NCBI GenBank assembly: GCA_965276815.1
Contig: CBDIBE010000011.1
Span: forward strand, 558,001-622,000
DNA: 64,000 bases
Reading direction: 5' to 3'
Origin: JAVVHH01 sp965276815
Lineage (GTDB): Bacteria; Pseudomonadota; Alphaproteobacteria; Acetobacterales; Acetobacteraceae
Shown here: positions 61,265 through 64,000 of the stretch, one piece after another
How the letters are laid out: each line of letters begins with the position of its first letter
Numbering within the stretch: the stretch's first letter is position 1
The notes under the pieces: generated by a model
What the model saw: the letters and a program-made list of their open reading frames with translations, nothing else
Databases searched by the model: none
What the model was told of the DNA's origin: nothing
Translations under genes and position numbers: made by a program

Positions 61265-61771
61265 GTGAACCCCGGCTGGACCATCCGCACCGGGCGGCTG
61301 CTGCTGCTGCCCGTGGGCTGGCAGGACCTCGCCGGCCTGCAGGCGCTGAAGGCCGATCCCTCCGTGTTCGCGCAGATGCTCGGCGGCGTGCGGACCGCCG
61401 CGCAGGCCACGGCCGAACTGGCCGAGGACGTCGCCTTCTGGGGCAAGCACGGCGTCGGCATCTGGTCGATCCGCCAGCTTGCGCAGTCGCCGCTGCTGGG
61501 CATGACCGGCGTGCACGAGCGTCCCGACGGGCGCGGCTTCGGCCTGCGCTTCGCCTTGAGCTCGCACGCCCGCGGCCACGGCTTCGCGCGTGAAGCGGCC
61601 GGCGCAGCCCTGCGTTTCGCCCACGAACAGGTTGGCTTGAATCGGATCGTCGCCGTCGCGCGGGAAACAAATCTCGACTCGCGCACAGTGTTGGGGGCAA
61701 TCGGCATGCGCCCAACCGCCACTTTCGAGCGCGGCGGTGAGCGAATGCTGGTGTACGAAAGCGTACGGTGA
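61265..61771 (+). CDS. GNAT family N-acetyltransferase
   Basis: 168 residues from GTG 61265 (AAAGGA upstream). RimJ/RimL-like acetyltransferase: TIRTGRLLLLPVGWQDLAGL, WSIRQLAQSPLLGMTGVHER, then the acetyl-CoA loop LSSHARGHGFAREAAGAALR and RIVAVARETNLDSRTVLGAI, MRPTATFERGGERMLVYE. Substrate unknown. It follows ettA after 54 bases and may be on the same transcript. Confidence 0.85.
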   Translation: MNPGWTIRTGRLLLLPVGWQDLAGLQALKADPSVFAQMLGGVRTAAQATAELAEDVAFWGKHGVGIWSIRQLAQSPLLGMTGVHERPDGRGFGLRFALSSHARGHGFAREAAGAALRFAHEQVGLNRIVAVARETNLDSRTVLGAIGMRPTATFERGGERMLVYESVR

Positions 61772-61921
61772 CACCTAACAACCATCAACGTTCTGTCAAA
61801 AGTAAGTATTTTGCTTGTCGAGCAGAGCGGTCAGGACCATCTCAACTACATCGGCTGGCCGTCATGGCACCCGGCCGACCAAGAGCGAGTGCGCTCCCGC
61901 CGTGCCAGCTAGGGCCTTGTT

Positions 61922-62268
61922 TTGAGCAGCGAATCGAGCCTGTCCTCAATCACCGTCCGCAACTCTCTTTTGCGAAGCCTGCCGTCCGGCGAGTTGGAGA
62001 AGCTGCTTTCGCGGCTGCGGCCCATGAAGCTCAACTACAAGGCCGAGCTCTTGATGCCCGACACGGCAATCAAAACGGGTTCTTCATCGAATCCGGCGTC
62101 GTCTCGATGATCGCCGCGCTCGAGGACGGGTCCCTCGTGGAAGTCGGTTTGATCGGCCCGGAAGGCCTGGCCGGACTGCCCGTGCTGCTCGGAGTACCCA
62201 ACTCGGCGCTGGATGCGATCGTGCAGGTCGATGGGAGTGCGCCGTGCGCCGCCGGTTTGAGGGGATGA
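61922..62268 (+). pseudogene. Crp/Fnr family regulator relic, frameshifted and truncated
   Basis: A reading frame from TTG 61922 (LRSLPSGELEKLLSRLRPMK, then LLMPDTAIKT) resembles the start of Crp/Fnr cNMP-binding proteins. The next part of that domain continues in another frame from about 62075 (NGFFIESGVVSMIAALEDGS, VEVGLIGPEGLAGLPVLLGV) and ends at 62268 after AIVQVDGSAP. One net base change near 62065-62080 (AATCAAAACGGG) separates them. The helix-turn-helix half is absent. An intact Crp/Fnr gene of a different subtype follows at 62540. A sequencing error could explain the shift but not the missing C-terminus. Confidence 0.72.
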
Positions 62269-62539
62269 TGCAGTAACGAAAGCGACCGGATCGAGTGAAC
62301 CGTGTCATTCGCTATGATACGGACGGTTTTGTTAATTTGAACTACAGCGAGTGTGCTGTCATAGGTTGTCTCTATGCGACAATCCGGAGTTATACCAGGG
62401 CTCCTCAAGGCCGACCCATCCAGGGTCATGGTCCGCGCAGGCGTCGCGCAGGCGGCCATCCACGCCTTCGGCCGGCTCCAGATAGCGTCGGCCTCATCGC
62501 CCCTTGGTATCAGCTCCTAACTCAAGGTGAAGATGGATA

Positions 62540-63268
62540 ATGGCCGTCACCATCGATCCATTGATACGCAAGCTAGAGTTGCTTGGCACTTTGTCCGATG
62601 AAGAAAAGCAGCTCTTAAGCGCCATCCCGCTCGACGCGCGCCACGTCAACGCAGACCACGACATCGTGCGCGAGGGCGAACAGCTCTCGCAGTGCATCTT
62701 GCTGATCGAGGGCTTCTCCTGCCGCTACAAGACGCTCGAGGACGGGCGACGGCAGATCGTGGCATTCCATATCCCCGGCGACATCGTCGACTTGACCAGC
62801 TTGATGTTAGACAAGCTCGACCACAGCATCGCCACGCTCACCCCGGCGATTGTGGCCGCGATCCCGCACGCCACCCTGTTGGGTCTGATGGACGGCTATC
62901 CACGGCTCGGCCGGTTGTTCCTACGCGACTCGCAGGTCGACGCGGCGATTTTCCGCGAGTGGGTCGTCAACGTAGGCCGGCGCTCGGCCCACGAGCGCAT
63001 CGCCCACCTCCTCTGCGAACTGGTGTCACGCATGCGGGCGGTCGGCCTCATGCAGGATCAGGCGTTCCACCTGCCCATCACCCAATCCGAAATCGCCGAC
63101 GCCACCGGGCTTTCCCCGGTGCACGTCAATCGCATGCTGCAGGAGTTGCGCAGTCAGGGGCTGATCGAGTGGAAGGACCGGACCTTGATTGCGTTGAACT
63201 GGCGCGGACTGACCAGCGCCGGCGGGTTCGATCCGACCTACCTGCACCAGCTCGGAGTCGCCGCTTAG
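62540..63268 (+). CDS. Crp/Fnr family transcriptional regulator
   Basis: 242 residues. cNMP-binding-type domain at about 30-125 (VREGEQLSQCILLIEGFSCR, GRRQIVAFHIPGDIVDLTSL), dimer helix, and a Crp winged helix at about 160-225 (RIAHLLCELVSRMRAVGL, LPITQSEIADATGLSPVHVN, RMLQELRSQGLIEWKDRTL). The cysteines of FNR-type iron-sulfur sensors are not present, so the signal is probably a small ligand or none. No target gene is obvious. AAGGTGAAGATGG precedes the ATG. It stands apart from the Crp relic by about 270 bases. Confidence 0.92.
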   Translation: MAVTIDPLIRKLELLGTLSDEEKQLLSAIPLDARHVNADHDIVREGEQLSQCILLIEGFSCRYKTLEDGRRQIVAFHIPGDIVDLTSLMLDKLDHSIATLTPAIVAAIPHATLLGLMDGYPRLGRLFLRDSQVDAAIFREWVVNVGRRSAHERIAHLLCELVSRMRAVGLMQDQAFHLPITQSEIADATGLSPVHVNRMLQELRSQGLIEWKDRTLIALNWRGLTSAGGFDPTYLHQLGVAA

Positions 63269-63286
63269 GCGGGCGACCGGAGCGCC

Positions 63287-63466
63287 ATGCCGAACCTCGC
63301 TATGCAGCCTTTGCCCGTGAACACCGTGGCGGACCCGGTGCAAGGCCCCTTGGCCGGGCACTGGTTCCTCGAAGTCGGGTTCGGACCATGCGCCGGCGCA
63401 GTGGGGCGGTTATTCAAGACCCTCGAGGCCGCGCGACTCTGGTTCGGGCAGCTTCTCGGGGCCTGA
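63287..63466 (+). CDS. Small hypothetical protein
   Basis: 59 residues: MPNLAMQPLPVNTVADPVQG, LAGHWFLEVGFGPCAGAVGR and LFKTLEAARLWFGQLLGA. GGAG lies 4 bases before the ATG, and it starts 18 bases after the Crp/Fnr stop. No family recognised. The Gly/Trp/Phe-rich middle and amphipathic end could be a small membrane-associated or exported protein, but a chance frame in GC-rich DNA is possible. Confidence 0.4.
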   Translation: MPNLAMQPLPVNTVADPVQGPLAGHWFLEVGFGPCAGAVGRLFKTLEAARLWFGQLLGA

Positions 63467-63562
63467 GCCTGCCCGCCAGCGCCTAAGCCTCCCCTGCACC
63501 GCCCTCCCCTGCACGACCCCGTGTTGCGGCCCGATCACATCTCTGCCATAGCCCGCAAGCGA

Positions 63563-63577
63563 ATTCTAAAATAGAAT
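63563..63577 (+). promoter_or_regulatory. ATTCTA-AAA-TAGAAT palindrome before hppA
   Basis: A perfect 6+3+6 inverted repeat that ends one base before GGAGAGG, the Shine-Dalgarno of hppA. Its AT content stands out. It could be a repressor site or a -10 region overlapping the leader. Arms are opposite in order to the Irr box (TTTAGAAnnnTTCTAAA), so it is not called as one. Confidence 0.4.
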
Positions 63578-63588
63578 CTGGAGAGGAT

Positions 63589-64000
63589 ATGTACGCGGCT
63601 CAGCTCGCAATTGTCGTCTGCGGCCTCGTTGCCGTGGCATATGGCTTCATCACAACACGACAGATCCTCGCCGCCGACGCCGGCAACGCCCGCATGCAGG
63701 AAATCTCCGCCGCCGTCCAGGTCGGCGCCCGCGCCTATTTGAACCGGCAATACACCACCATCGGCATCGTCGGCGTGGTGATCCTTATCCTGCTCGGCAT
63801 CTTCCTCGGACTTAGCGTCGCCATCGGCTTTGCCGTCGGCGCTATCCTGTCGGCGGCGGCCGGCTATGTCGGCATGAACGTCTCCGTCCGCGCCAACGTC
63901 CGCACCGCGCAAGCCGCCCGCAAGGGCCTCGCCGCCGGGCTCGAGATCGCCTTCAAGTCCGGCGCCATCACCGGCATGCTGGTGGTCGGCCTCGGCCTGC
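63589..64000 (+). CDS. hppA: Membrane-bound proton-translocating pyrophosphatase, partial
   Basis: First 137 residues; continues past the window. It begins MYAAQLAIVVCGLVAVAYGF and ITTRQILAADAGNARMQEIS, then AAVQVGARAYLNRQYTTIGI, the well-conserved N-terminus of bacterial H+-PPases (the 'GnarMqEI..Ai..GA.aYL.rqY' stretch). Several membrane helices follow. It couples pyrophosphate hydrolysis to proton pumping; the K+-independent class is likely in alphaproteobacteria, but the diagnostic residue lies beyond the window. GGAGAGG lies 3 bases before the ATG. Confidence 0.95.
   Translation, partial: MYAAQLAIVVCGLVAVAYGFITTRQILAADAGNARMQEISAAVQVGARAYLNRQYTTIGIVGVVILILLGIFLGLSVAIGFAVGAILSAAAGYVGMNVSVRANVRTAQAARKGLAAGLEIAFKSGAITGMLVVGLGL

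Noticed and set aside
63563..63577. Irr-box reading of the hppA palindrome
   Set aside because: The Irr box has TTTAGAA first and TTCTAAA second; here the arms are in reverse order, so only a generic palindrome is reported.

Overview
The window is about 70% GC and densely coded. It comes from an alphaproteobacterium, most likely in the Rhodospirillales (Acetobacteraceae-like). This is inferred from the base composition, the many Tat/Sec-exported orphan substrate-binding proteins, the PaoABC-type periplasmic aldehyde oxidoreductase, DUF1127 and DUF6489 proteins, an H+-pyrophosphatase and PEP-CTERM proteins. No rRNA, CRISPR array, prophage or intact insertion sequence was seen. Two tRNAs are present: Gln(TTG), and one with a CAT anticodon.

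Layout. 1-5.1 kb (minus strand): two membrane subunits of a hydrogenase-4/complex I-like system (one with no lysine at all), then aldo/keto reductase, membrane dipeptidase and BKACE genes packed together. 5.1-5.4 kb: three palindromes. 5.4-9.7 kb: a GAF/HisKA_2 sensor kinase and a 1038-residue class III cyclase/ATPase/TPR protein. 9.8-13.4 kb: two cupin-like proteins, a LysE exporter, a Liv-type binding protein and a PEP-CTERM protein. 13.4-18.2 kb: a metal and potassium block with MntR, a divergent NRAMP-family transporter, a 62-residue membrane protein, MgtC and Kup. 18.3-27.1 kb: housekeeping genes (lytic transglycosylase, a degenerate uracil-DNA glycosylase homologue, ETF-ubiquinone oxidoreductase, TPR lipoprotein, IspE, tRNA-Gln, MoaB, radical SAM protein).

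27.2-36.8 kb is a tight operon: gamma-glutamyltransferase, 2-hydroxyacid dehydrogenase, RidA, a fused HyuA-HyuB/5-oxoprolinase, a CapA-like phosphoesterase and a peptide-type binding protein. It looks like a gamma-glutamyl or lactam catabolic unit. 36.8-40.3 kb is the least ordinary part: an AT-rich stretch leads into a 26-residue mini-gene ending GGGCMRF, then a GC hairpin, then a DUF6065-like protein, with a convergent winged-helix/TPR regulator. 40.5-46.9 kb: MFS exporter, two small proteins, a double-palindrome repeat, phosphoribosyltransferase, DUF6489, secreted proteins, DoxX and a phosphorylase.

47.0-53.1 kb: KatE catalase divergent from a PaoABC-type aldehyde oxidoreductase operon; an H2O2-forming enzyme faces an H2O2-removing one. 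53.2-59.2 kb: PEP-CTERM protein overlapping an exported ferritin-like protein, three orphan binding proteins, tRNA and soluble pyrophosphatase. 59.2-59.5 kb holds the second, inverted copy of the 105-bp double palindrome, apparently nested in another dispersed repeat. 59.5-64 kb: EttA, GNAT, a broken Crp/Fnr relic, an intact Crp/Fnr regulator and the start of the membrane H+-pyrophosphatase.

Functions rest on motifs read by eye; no database search was run. Starts were moved to internal ATG/GTG/TTG codons where a Shine-Dalgarno-like sequence or the family's usual length supported it.
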